21,480 bases of DNA from CAYUVV01 sp964461325 (GCA_964461325.1 CAYWTW010000005.1:1-21480), one strand, 5' to 3'; positions 14,635 through 21,357 are shown, counted from the first letter of the stretch. The notes: generated by a model not told the origin, from the letters alone. Numbers and translations: made by a program.

Positions 14635-15681
14635 TTAGGCGACGGCAACATACCGCCCCTCGTCATCCTTACGAAAATAGCGTGGATTTTTCAAATTGAC
14701 TAAAACGGTATTGGGTTTGACTTGCCGCGCCGCTAAAACTTTTTGCACGACTTCGGCCTCCGTTAGCGGGCCATGCTCGCCCAGCAGAGAATTAATCACA
14801 TCGCGCACAATGCCGGGCTGATAGCCCCAGTCCACCAGAGCGTAAATACCACGGCCGACCAAAACAAAACGCTTGTCTTTAATCAATTCGTTGTGACAAG
14901 TGGCGGTATTAGCCTTTTTATCAAAACGCTCGCTGATCAGATTGGCCACCTCTCGAAAATGAAGGGGTTCGCCGCGGTGGCGTAAAATCAAAAAAGCGTA
15001 ATCTCGAATACCTCGGACGCGAACATTGGGCGAAGTCGAGAGCCCCCACTCGCCGACCGGACTCAAGCCAACCTCCTTCGAGAGTTTGAGCCAGCGCTGG
15101 GCCCGCTCGGGAGAAACAACGAGCTCGGGATGACGCTTCAACTCAGCCAGAAAGGCCTCGATTACCTGCTCATCCGTCAATAGATCGTCGGGCGAGAGTT
15201 TACCCGCTAAACGCCGCAAAGATTGCTCCACCTGTTCGGCCAGATCTGGCTTGACGGTCCAACGATGATGAAAGTGGTCAGTCTCCCGACGATGGGCGAA
15301 GGATCCGCCCAGGACCAACAAGAAGTGGATTTGGTTGCGCTCGACGGCTTGGCCAGACAAATGATTCAAAAATTCCTGCTCGTGGACCACACCGCCGTAA
15401 TCGTCCATCGCCAATTCGAGCTCACTAAAATACCCCGCCGCGGCCTCATAAGCCGGCGACTGTCGAAGATGATTGAGAGAAAATTCTTCAATCTGGCGCA
15501 CTCGCTCCCGCGTAATGCCGTATTGCCGTCCGATAGCTTCAAGGGTCATTCCTTTAGCGCTGTCCAAACCATAGCGTTTACGCAGAATATCCCGCGAGCG
15601 TTCGGCCAGCGATTCCAGCAAATCTTTAACTACTACCTGGGGATTGAAACTAATTATTGCTTTTTTAACTTCTTTGGCCAT
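14635..15681 (-). CDS. Sigma-70 region-4-like HTH plus HARE-HTH protein
   Basis: A 348-aa putative transcription factor. Residues about 25-68 form a sigma-70 region 4 helix-turn-helix: SRDILRKRYGLD, then MTLEAIGRQYGITRERVRQI. No region 2 is present, so it is not a complete sigma factor. Residues about 224-286 (IRDYAFLILRHRGEPLHFRE, then ELIKDKRFVLVGRGIYALVDWG) match the HARE-HTH winged helix found in RNA polymerase delta subunit RpoE. A last winged-helix-like segment occupies 288-348. The combination suggests a factor that touches RNA polymerase or promoter DNA. It is the first gene of an operon with the DUF8128-like protein, mltG and the exonuclease, and may regulate it. Start ATG 15681, promoter directly upstream, no Shine-Dalgarno. 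Confidence 0.8.
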   Translation of the reverse strand: MAKEVKKAIISFNPQVVVKDLLESLAERSRDILRKRYGLDSAKGMTLEAIGRQYGITRERVRQIEEFSLNHLRQSPAYEAAAGYFSELELAMDDYGGVVHEQEFLNHLSGQAVERNQIHFLLVLGGSFAHRRETDHFHHRWTVKPDLAEQVEQSLRRLAGKLSPDDLLTDEQVIEAFLAELKRHPELVVSPERAQRWLKLSKEVGLSPVGEWGLSTSPNVRVRGIRDYAFLILRHRGEPLHFREVANLISERFDKKANTATCHNELIKDKRFVLVGRGIYALVDWGYQPGIVRDVINSLLGEHGPLTEAEVVQKVLAARQVKPNTVLVNLKNPRYFRKDDEGRYVAVA

Positions 15682-15697
15682 GTTTATTTATTATGGG

Positions 15698-15725
15698 ATT
15701 ATAACCATATCTATCATTTTTGCAA
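15698..15725 (-). promoter_or_regulatory. Promoter of the sigma4/HARE operon
   Basis: Minus-strand TTGCAA (15720-15725), a 16-base spacer and a perfect TATAAT (15698-15703). The -10 ends 16 bases before the ATG at 15681, giving a leader of about ten A/T-rich bases with no ribosome binding site. Confidence 0.6.
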
Positions 15726-15732
15726 GAGGAAG

Positions 15733-17967
15733 TCAACTAGGCAAAACCAAATTGATGAGGCGATCGGGAACGTAGATAATCTGCCCAGGTGTCTGACCCG
15801 CGAGCCAGCGCTGAACAACCGGCCTCGCCAAAACCAGCGCGCGAGCCGCCGTTTCCTCCAAACCGCTAGCCACTCGGACCCGATCCCGGACCCGACCATT
15901 GACCTGGATTACCAACTCCACTTCAACCAGCTTGGCCGACCGTTGATCCGCCTTGGGCCAAGGACTCAAATTAACCGAACGCCGTTCATCCAAGACTCCG
16001 CGCCACAACTCTTCAGCCAAGTGAGGAGCGAGCGGGCTCAACAGAGCGACAAATAATTTAAAACTCTTGGCCGGAATCTCTTTGACGGTTTCCAGATCGT
16101 TGGCCAAGACCATCAATTGGCTAACCACCGTATTTAACTTGAGTGCCTCTAAATCGGTTGAAATTTTGGCAATCGCTTGGTGAAGTTTGGATTTTATCGA
16201 AGCGGGCAAATCTAAACCCCGGCGGCTCGAAACCCGTTCGCCTAAACGCCAAACTCGTTCCAGAAAACGCCGCGCGCCCACCAATCCATTCTCATTCCAC
16301 ATCGCTGTTTGATCAAAAGGAGCGATGAACATCTCGTAGACCCGCAAAGCATCAGCGCCAAAACGCTTAACCAAATCGTCCGGGTTAATCACGTTACCGC
16401 GAGACTTGGACATTTTTTGGCCGTCCGGCGCCAAAATAAAGCCGTGGCTCGTTCGTCGCCGATATGGCTCGGGTGTGGTTACCGCGCCCAAATCATATAA
16501 AAACTTGTGCCAGAAACGAGAATAGAGGAGATGTAGAGTGGTATGTTCGGTGCCGCCATTATACCAATCAACGCCACCGGTTTTGCTTCGACCCAACCAA
16601 TAATCAAGCTTCGCCGGCGAGGCCAACGCGCGGCGATTAGAAGGGTCACAGTAGCGAAGATAGTACCAAGAAGAGCCCGCCCAGTTAGGCATTGTATCGG
16701 TCTCGCGCCGTCCCGGGCCGCCGCACGTCGGGCATTTGGCCCGGACCCAGTTTTCCAATTTGGCGAGCGGCGACTCCCCCGTGGCCGTCGGCCGATACTC
16801 GGCGATTGACGGTAACTTGACGGGCAGGTCCCGCTCGGGAACAGCCTGCCAAGCCGCGCAACGTTCGCACCAAATCAGCGGGATAGGCTCGCCCCAATAG
16901 CGCTGACGGCTAAACACCCAATCCCGCAATTTATAAGTCGTGTGGGGGGTTACACCAAGGCGCTCAAGGGTCGCTTTATCAACCAGCGGCTTTTCGACTA
17001 TCGGCAAACCGTGTCGGTTGGCAAACTCTCGGTCGCGCTCATCGTGGACCGGCACGCCCATCACCACTCCAGTGCCCACCTCGCTCATCACGTATTCGGC
17101 TTCCCAAACCGGTATTAGCTCGCCCGTCGCGGGATTGATAACCGTCTCGCCGGTGGCCCGATCGCTCGCGCCGGCGCAAGCGATGAAAGTTACGCCCGAA
17201 ATCGTCTCCGGCCGCGTGGTAAACACCCGCAACGGCGACGCACCACCGACCCGCGCGAAATCGATCAACGCCCCGTGTTTTCGGCCAATCCAATTAACTT
17301 GCTGGGCTTTGATGTGTTCGGGAAAATCCACCAAGGCCAAGTCGTCGATCAACCGGTCGGCATATTTGGTAATGGCGAGCATCCACTGTTCTCGAGCCCG
17401 TTCGGCCGTCGGCGCGCCACAACGCTCGCAGAGACCATCAACCACTTCTTCGTTGGCTAAGCCGGTCCGACAAGCCGCGCACCAATGCACCGGAATCTTC
17501 GATTTGTAGGCTAAACCGCGTTTGAATAATTGGAGAAAAATCCATTGCGTCCAGCGATAATAATCCTGATCAGTCGTGTTTACTTCTCGCTCCCAGTCAA
17601 ACGAAAAACCAAGCGCCTGCAATTGGCGGCGATAACGGCTTATGTTTTTCTTGGTTGTTTTAGCTGGAGGTTGGCCGGTTTTGATCGCGTAATTTTCAGC
17701 CGGCAGACCAAACGCGTCCCAACCCATCGGATAGAGAACGTTGTAGCCCTCCATGCGCCGCTTTCTGGCTAGCGCGTCAAGCGCGGTATAACTGCGGACG
17801 TGACCGACGTGCAAACCCTCGCCCGATGGATAAGGGAACTCGACTAAAGCGTAATATTTTTTTGCTTTTTTGCCCCGCGACGCTGGATCTTTGGCGCGAA
17901 ACAATTTTTCCCGCGCCCAAATTTTTTGCCATTTCGGTTCAATCCGCTTGGGGTCGTATTTTTTCAT
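15733..17967 (-). CDS. leuS: Leucyl-tRNA synthetase
   Basis: Charges tRNA-Leu. The class I motifs are HVGH (residues 53-56, in PYPSGEGLHVGH) and KMSKS (GQKMSKSRGNV). The CP1 editing domain retains its threonine-rich TTRPETISG and the GVPVHDERDREFA segment with the conserved Asp, so mischarge editing should be kept. Zinc-type cysteine pairs occur in HWCAACRTG/CERCG and CERC/CPTCGG. The anticodon-binding domain and a short C-terminal domain (VIQVNGRVRDRV) follow. From ATG 17967 it is 744 aa, roughly 100 shorter than E. coli LeuRS. A TTG six codons upstream (17985) is possible, but it overlaps a candidate -10 and MKKYDPKRIEPKWQ is the usual family start. Confidence 0.97.
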   Translation of the reverse strand: MKKYDPKRIEPKWQKIWAREKLFRAKDPASRGKKAKKYYALVEFPYPSGEGLHVGHVRSYTALDALARKRRMEGYNVLYPMGWDAFGLPAENYAIKTGQPPAKTTKKNISRYRRQLQALGFSFDWEREVNTTDQDYYRWTQWIFLQLFKRGLAYKSKIPVHWCAACRTGLANEEVVDGLCERCGAPTAERAREQWMLAITKYADRLIDDLALVDFPEHIKAQQVNWIGRKHGALIDFARVGGASPLRVFTTRPETISGVTFIACAGASDRATGETVINPATGELIPVWEAEYVMSEVGTGVVMGVPVHDERDREFANRHGLPIVEKPLVDKATLERLGVTPHTTYKLRDWVFSRQRYWGEPIPLIWCERCAAWQAVPERDLPVKLPSIAEYRPTATGESPLAKLENWVRAKCPTCGGPGRRETDTMPNWAGSSWYYLRYCDPSNRRALASPAKLDYWLGRSKTGGVDWYNGGTEHTTLHLLYSRFWHKFLYDLGAVTTPEPYRRRTSHGFILAPDGQKMSKSRGNVINPDDLVKRFGADALRVYEMFIAPFDQTAMWNENGLVGARRFLERVWRLGERVSSRRGLDLPASIKSKLHQAIAKISTDLEALKLNTVVSQLMVLANDLETVKEIPAKSFKLFVALLSPLAPHLAEELWRGVLDERRSVNLSPWPKADQRSAKLVEVELVIQVNGRVRDRVRVASGLEETAARALVLARPVVQRWLAGQTPGQIIYVPDRLINLVLPS

Positions 17968-17985
17968 GAAATAGCCGTGACCCAA

Positions 17986-17994
17986 ATAATGCCA
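17986..17994 (-). promoter_or_regulatory. Candidate extended -10 promoter of leuS
   Basis: TGG CATTAT on the minus strand (hexamer 17986-17991, TG at 17993-17994). The terminator stem at 18000-18025 lies just upstream, so leuS needs a promoter in the 32 bases before its ATG or overlapping the terminator. The hexamer is only a 4/6 match and there is no clear -35. Confidence 0.3.
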
Positions 17995-18025
17995 GAAAAA
18001 CGCCCGCGTGCCAAGGCCGGGGCGT
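17994..18025 (-). terminator. Intrinsic terminator of the coiled-coil gene
   Basis: ACGCCC (18000-18005) pairs with GGGCGT (18020-18025). On the minus strand a T tract follows (17996-18000); on the plus strand a longer T-rich run (18027-18039) also follows, so it could stop transcription in both directions. It lies six bases after the stop of the 132-aa gene. Confidence 0.75.
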
Positions 18026-18030
18026 CTTTT

Positions 18031-18429
18031 TTATTTTTTCAATCCAACGTGTTTTTCGAGCTTCTCCACGCGGACGCGCAAATCAAGAACGTCAGCTTGC
18101 GATAAAAGGTTGAAAATTGTTTGAAAACCGGAGCGAATTTCGTATTCCAATCCACCCGCTTTCACTTCTAAACCATCAACGCGGTTTGCTAAACCATCAA
18201 ACCGCTGTTCCAAGCCATCAAACCGTTGTTCCAAAACATCGAATCGTTGCTCTAGGCCGTCGAATCGCTGTTCCAAACCATCAAACCGTTGTTCCAAACC
18301 ATCAAACCGCTGATTTAAAATCTTATTCCCTTCAACCAAAATATCAAACTTCTCATTGACGTCTTCCAAAACCACCTCCCAGTGGGCGGGTGCGATTTTT
18401 GTTTTTTGATTTTTGGCTTGCTTCCTCAT
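18031..18429 (-). CDS. Heptad-repeat coiled-coil protein (132 aa)
   Basis: A small, charged, soluble protein with no TM segment. Residues 40-81 are six copies of the seven-residue unit QRFDGLE (the fourth has V for G, the sixth ends in A), followed by two degenerate copies (NRVDGLE, VKAGGLE, 82-95). Placing F and L at the a and d positions gives a continuous coiled coil of about eight heptads. The C-terminus (about 100-130, with LSQADVLDLRVRVEKLEKHVG) is also helical. Likely an oligomeric structural, tether or adaptor protein; no enzyme motif is seen. It lies 12 bases after the 182-aa membrane protein gene and may be co-transcribed with it, but TAAAAT six bases before the ATG suggests its own leaderless transcript as well. 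Confidence 0.75.
   Translation of the reverse strand: MRKQAKNQKTKIAPAHWEVVLEDVNEKFDILVEGNKILNQRFDGLEQRFDGLEQRFDGLEQRFDVLEQRFDGLEQRFDGLANRVDGLEVKAGGLEYEIRSGFQTIFNLLSQADVLDLRVRVEKLEKHVGLKK
18187..18312 (-). repeat. Six in-frame 21-bp tandem repeats
   Basis: Six units of exactly 21 bp encode QRFDGLE within the 132-aa gene. Units differ mainly at synonymous positions (for example CTCTAGGCCGTCGAATCGCTG-type versus TTCCAAACCATCAAACCG-type on the plus strand), so the protein repeat is conserved more than the DNA. Flanking degenerate units extend the region to about 18145. Confidence 0.9.
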
Positions 18430-18435
18430 CGTATT

Positions 18436-18464
18436 ATTTTATCACTCCCGTAGTTTTTTGGCAC
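18436..18464 (-). promoter_or_regulatory. Candidate leaderless promoter of the coiled-coil gene
   Basis: Minus-strand GTGCCA (18459-18464), 17 bases, TAAAAT (18436-18441), then six bases to the ATG at 18429. The -10 abuts the stop codon of the upstream 182-aa gene. An operon with that gene is the alternative explanation. Confidence 0.4.
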
Positions 18465-18990
18465 CGAGCCAGATAAGCACAGCCAAAGCCAGAGCCAAAA
18501 TAATCACCCGCAAATAATCCTGCATATCGGACCAATAACGAATCGCGCCAATTACCAGCGAGAGCACTCCGCCAAGAGAGAGACCGATGGTCACGGCCGG
18601 AGCCGCGGCCGTAAGGAAGCCGATAATAATGGCGGCTAAACCAAGCGCCACCAACACAACAAAAACATTTCGATTATAGATCGCTTCGGCGTTGCTAAAC
18701 GTCCGCCGACAGGTAAAATGAGGATCGCAGTAACCGGTAGGCACCGGGGTGGGGGCATAACTATCTACCACCAACGGTGGGGGCGTCTCCGTCCACGCCC
18801 CGCCGGCGCCGGCACATTCTGCCTCCGTCTGCAATTTGCTCACTGGCGACTCGGGGCAAAATTTTTCATACTCGAGCGCCGGGTAAACCAAATGAATGGA
18901 ATAATTGAACAGCAGATTCAAGACGACCACGAGACCTAAGATTACCGCCCACTTGAGCCAGAAAAAATTTTTGAGAATTTTTGTTTCCAT
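18442..18990 (-). CDS. Four-TM membrane protein with a four-cysteine outside loop
   Basis: From ATG 18990 the protein has 182 residues. TM segments fall at about 13-34, 108-127, 130-150 and 160-176. Between the first and second lies a loop of about 70 residues with four cysteines (C45, C59, C88, C94) and a proline-rich stretch (TPPPLVVDSYAPTPVPTG). If the N-terminus is inside, the loop is outside and the cysteines can form two disulfides, consistent with a DsbB-type gene in the same region. I do not recognise a named family; similar membrane proteins occur in CPR genomes. The longer frame upstream to 19278 is rejected because TATAAT lies ten bases before this ATG and the extra residues are low-complexity antisense sequence. 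Confidence 0.7.
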   Translation of the reverse strand: METKILKNFFWLKWAVILGLVVVLNLLFNYSIHLVYPALEYEKFCPESPVSKLQTEAECAGAGGAWTETPPPLVVDSYAPTPVPTGYCDPHFTCRRTFSNAEAIYNRNVFVVLVALGLAAIIIGFLTAAAPAVTIGLSLGGVLSLVIGAIRYWSDMQDYLRVIILALALAVLIWLGAKKLRE

Positions 18991-19000
18991 ATTATCAATG

Positions 19001-19030
19001 ATTATAGCGCGCCATCTCGGTAATCGTAAA
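19001..19030 (-). promoter_or_regulatory. Promoter of the 182-aa membrane protein gene, near-leaderless
   Basis: Minus-strand TTTACG (19025-19030), an 18-base spacer and a perfect TATAAT (19001-19006). The -10 ends ten bases before the ATG at 18990, so the leader is about four nucleotides. Confidence 0.6.
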
Positions 19031-19032
19031 AC

Positions 19033-19060
19033 TTGACTAATTAGCGAAAAACTGTAGTGT
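19033..19060 (+). promoter_or_regulatory. Candidate promoter of the 216-aa gene
   Basis: TTGACT (19033-19038, 5/6) is followed after 16 bases by TAGTGT (19055-19060), a poor -10. The leader would be about 50 nt, long enough for the Shine-Dalgarno found before ATG 19116. The -35 elements of this and the divergent promoter are only a few bases apart. Confidence 0.35.
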
Positions 19061-19115
19061 AACCAATCGGACGGTTCTTTGACGGCACTTTTCCCCCTTG
19101 AATAGGAGAATGACG

Positions 19116-19766
19116 ATGGGAGCATTTTCTGACGATGATTATGTCTTAGATTTAGACAGAAAAGGCAACCTTCCTCCTCATCTCCGTCTCCGGTGGCAAT
19201 CAAACGGCGGCTTCCAAACCAACCCGCTGCACGCGGCAGAGGCCGCTGTTTTTTTCCGACGTCTGGCGGTAACAGCAATCATCTTCGGCTTGGTTGGTTT
19301 GGTAATTTATTACCTGCCGAATCTGGCGCAAGCCGGCGAAACACTTGTTTTAGTCGGAATGGGCGCGGGCATTTTTTGCTCCTTTGTCTCGCTTCGATTA
19401 ACCAGAAGGGTTGGAAGATTCATCTCCGACCTGGAGCGACTGTCGATCGCCATTTCAGCTCGAACTGGTTACGAAAAAAACGTCGCGGGAGTTTTGGCCT
19501 TGACGGATGAAGAACTGGAACAACACGCGACGGAATCTCTCATTGAACTAGCGTCCTTGGTGGTCGCTAACAAGAGAAAGGAAGACGTGGAGCGACTAAC
19601 GGCGGAAGGATCCTCCGCGCGCGCAAAACTGTGCGAGCGCATTCAGATTTTTCTCTCTTTTGGATTGGCCTCTGCAAGTCCGGGAACTTATGAGGACCTA
19701 GCCGAAAAAAGAATGGCTCAACAAGATCCTGTGGCTTTGGCCGAACTAGTCAAACCGACCAATTAA
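19116..19766 (+). CDS. Two-TM membrane protein of unknown function (216 aa)
   Basis: I do not recognise a family. From ATG 19116 the protein has a soluble N-terminal part of about 45 residues, two TM segments (RRLAVTAIIFGLVGLVIYYL and LVLVGMGAGIFCSFVSL) joined by a short loop, and a cytoplasmic C-terminal part of about 120 residues that is charged and helical (LTDEELEQHATESLIELASL). The start was chosen because AGGAGA (19104-19109) lies six bases before it; an ATG at 19110 is too close to that site. It is a single-gene unit with its own terminator, with a Shine-Dalgarno unlike most core genes here. Confidence 0.7.
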   Translation: MGAFSDDDYVLDLDRKGNLPPHLRLRWQSNGGFQTNPLHAAEAAVFFRRLAVTAIIFGLVGLVIYYLPNLAQAGETLVLVGMGAGIFCSFVSLRLTRRVGRFISDLERLSIAISARTGYEKNVAGVLALTDEELEQHATESLIELASLVVANKRKEDVERLTAEGSSARAKLCERIQIFLSFGLASASPGTYEDLAEKRMAQQDPVALAELVKPTN

Positions 19767-19772
19767 GTCATC

Positions 19773-19789
19773 GGCCTGTAAATCAGGCC
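19773..19789 (+). other. Small stem-loop before the terminator
   Basis: GGCCTG (19773-19778) and CAGGCC (19784-19789) are exact inverted repeats around TAAAT. It lies five bases after the stop of the 216-aa gene and directly before the terminator, so it may protect the mRNA 3' end or assist termination. Confidence 0.5.
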
Positions 19790-19793
19790 ACCC

Positions 19794-19828
19794 CCCCCGC
19801 CGCGCGAGCGACGGGGGTTTTATATTTT
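19794..19828 (+). terminator. Intrinsic terminator of the 216-aa gene
   Basis: CCCCCG (19794-19799) pairs with CGGGGG (19812-19817); after a C/A mismatch an inner CGC/GCG stem closes on a GCGA (GNRA-type) tetraloop. The T-rich tail TTTTATATTTT (19818-19828) overlaps the last codons of the convergent ychF. A run of eight C (19791-19798) begins the stem. Confidence 0.88.
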
Positions 19829-20800
19829 AAACTCGATGACGTCACCATCAACCACGAGATAATCGCGGCCCTCGGTACGGAGCCAACCCCGTTCACGGGC
19901 GGCGGCGTAACTGCCCGCCTCAAGCAACTTTTCGTAACCAATTACTTCGGCCCGAATAAATTTGTCGCGGAAATCGGAGTGGATGGCGGCGCCCGCCTCG
20001 GGCGCCGAACTACCCCGCTTAATCGTCCAAGCCCGCGTCTCGTCCGGGCCCGTCGTAAAAAAAGTCATTAAACCCAGCAATTCGTACGCGACGCGAATAA
20101 GTTCATCAAGGCCGGCGCCAAAAATTGGATCCACTACCACGATTTTCTGCCCCGTTAATTTCGACTTGATTCTTTCAACCTGATTTTCCGTCGCCGCCGA
20201 ACTATTTAAAACGTAAAGCACGGGCTTAGCCGTGAGCAGTTGGAGCGAAACGAGGTCGTTCGCCCCCGCCCACCCCCCCTTCTCTAATTTTTGTTTGATG
20301 GGACGTAAAATCGCTTCCTCCGCGAGCGCCACCTTATCACCGCGCTTAACGTCGCGCGCCAAGCCATTCAAGCGTTTGTCGGCGGTTTCCAAATCGGCGA
20401 GAGCAAGCTCGAGATTAATCGTCTCCAGATCTGCCAACGGGTCGACCCGATTAGCCACATGCGTTACTTTCTCATCCTCAAAGACGCGCACCACGTGGGC
20501 AATCGCATCGACTTCCCGAATGTGTGCCAAAAACTGGTTACCCAACCCCTCGCCGCGCGCCGCGCCGGCCACCAAACCAGCGATATCGACGAACTCCACC
20601 GCGGCCGGAACGGTTTTGGCCGAGTGGCTAAAGTCAGATAATTTTTGCAAACGCGGGTCGGGCACGGCCACCACCCCCACCGACGGGTCAATCGTGCAGA
20701 AGGGGTAATTCTCGGCCGGCACCGACTTCTTCGTCAGCGCATTGAAAAGCGTGGATTTCCCCACGTTGGGCAATCCGACGATGCCGATCGACAAACTCAT
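19820..20800 (-). CDS. ychF: Redox-regulated ATPase/GTPase YchF
   Basis: An OBG-family P-loop NTPase that binds ribosomes and prefers ATP. The G1 motif GLPNVGKST (9-17), switch I region FCTIDPSVGVV, G3 DIAGLVAGAARGEGLGNQFL and the C-terminal TGS domain (FFTTGPDETRAWTIKRG, IHSDFRDKFIRAEVI, LVVDGDVIEFKI) are complete. At 326 aa it is shorter than the usual 360, mostly in the coiled helical insertion. The NxxE element that replaces G4 in YchF reads N199-SS-A202 here, so the glutamate is not at its usual place. The start is ATG 20800 without Shine-Dalgarno and with TAGAGT exactly six bases before it. Confidence 0.97.
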   Translation of the reverse strand: MSLSIGIVGLPNVGKSTLFNALTKKSVPAENYPFCTIDPSVGVVAVPDPRLQKLSDFSHSAKTVPAAVEFVDIAGLVAGAARGEGLGNQFLAHIREVDAIAHVVRVFEDEKVTHVANRVDPLADLETINLELALADLETADKRLNGLARDVKRGDKVALAEEAILRPIKQKLEKGGWAGANDLVSLQLLTAKPVLYVLNSSAATENQVERIKSKLTGQKIVVVDPIFGAGLDELIRVAYELLGLMTFFTTGPDETRAWTIKRGSSAPEAGAAIHSDFRDKFIRAEVIGYEKLLEAGSYAAARERGWLRTEGRDYLVVDGDVIEFKI

Positions 20801-20806
20801 AAGGGC

Positions 20807-20836
20807 ACTCTAGCAAACTTCTTGCTTATGGAGCAA
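20807..20836 (-). promoter_or_regulatory. Promoter of ychF, leaderless geometry
   Basis: Minus-strand TTGCTC (20831-20836), 18 bases, TAGAGT (20807-20812), then six bases to the ATG. This is the same -10 to ATG distance as secE, alaS and the coiled-coil gene. Confidence 0.5.
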
Positions 20837-20891
20837 TGGCGTGCTAAGACTTAATCCGGATCCTGGTTCCACTCAAGTTAAGGAGCAAAGA

Positions 20892-21329
20892 ATGAGCGGC
20901 ATAAAAATTCGCCCTCTGGAGCAGGAAGATTTTGGTCTGGGCTTGGAGGAAACCCTGTCGTGCCCGCCGATTGATGAGAATGAGGTTGATAAACTCTATC
21001 ACCAGCTCACCGACGAACCGGAGCGAGCCATTACCCTAGTAGCCATAAACAGCGAGGGGCGGGTGGTGGGCACGGCAACCGGAATTTTTATCCGCCACAT
21101 CGCGAACAACGGCGGCTTATCAATGCTTATCGAGGATGTGGCAGTCCATGACGATTACCGTCGTCGGGGCATTGGCCGCAAGCTAGTAACGACCCTCGTA
21201 CGGTCGGCCAAAGACAAAGGGTGCGACTGGGTTACTCTCAGTTGCCACGAGCGGTTGATCGGCTTTTTTGAGAAAATGCGCATTGGTTTTGGCCTCCAAG
21301 GCAGAACCATGGCATTGGATCTTGAATAA
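20892..21329 (+). CDS. GNAT family N-acetyltransferase, GNA1-like
   Basis: Transfers an acetyl group from acetyl-CoA to an amine. From ATG 20892 it has 145 residues. Strand 4 and motif A are LIEDVAVHDDYRRRGIGRKL (79-98), with the CoA pyrophosphate loop RRRGIG. The following helix and strand (DKGCDWVTLSCHERLIGFFEK) and the end GFGLQGRTMALDL resemble eukaryotic glucosamine-6-phosphate N-acetyltransferase GNA1 (IEDIAV, GC...L.C......FYEK.GF), so an amino-sugar substrate is possible but not proven. The start is fixed by AAGGAG (20879-20885 region) seven bases upstream. It is a single-gene unit with its own terminator. Confidence 0.85.
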   Translation: MSGIKIRPLEQEDFGLGLEETLSCPPIDENEVDKLYHQLTDEPERAITLVAINSEGRVVGTATGIFIRHIANNGGLSMLIEDVAVHDDYRRRGIGRKLVTTLVRSAKDKGCDWVTLSCHERLIGFFEKMRIGFGLQGRTMALDLE

Positions 21330-21357
21330 AAAGCTCCCGTTCTCGAGGGTAGAGTCC

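Noticed and set aside
15223..16056. 277-aa plus-strand frame across the HARE gene and leuS
   Set aside because: It spans two well-supported minus-strand genes and has no recognisable domain or start signal.
16940..17509. 189-aa plus-strand frame
   Set aside because: Antisense shadow of leuS, low-complexity Ser/Arg/Pro composition.
18145..18312. Possible CRISPR-like array
   Set aside because: Units are contiguous 21-bp copies without spacers and are in frame within a coiled-coil gene.
18991..19278. Upstream extension of the 182-aa membrane protein
   Set aside because: A perfect TATAAT lies ten bases before ATG 18990, and the extra residues do not resemble a protein domain and overlap the divergent gene.
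19791..19798. Run of eight C as a phase-variable tract
   Set aside because: It lies outside any coding frame and is explained as part of the terminator stem.
20232..20708. 158-aa plus-strand frame
   Set aside because: Antisense shadow of ychF, Ser/Ala-rich, no SD.
20823..20837. Inverted repeat TTGCT/AGCAA between ychF and the GNAT gene
   Set aside because: Five base pairs are too few to separate from chance; it partly coincides with the ychF -35.
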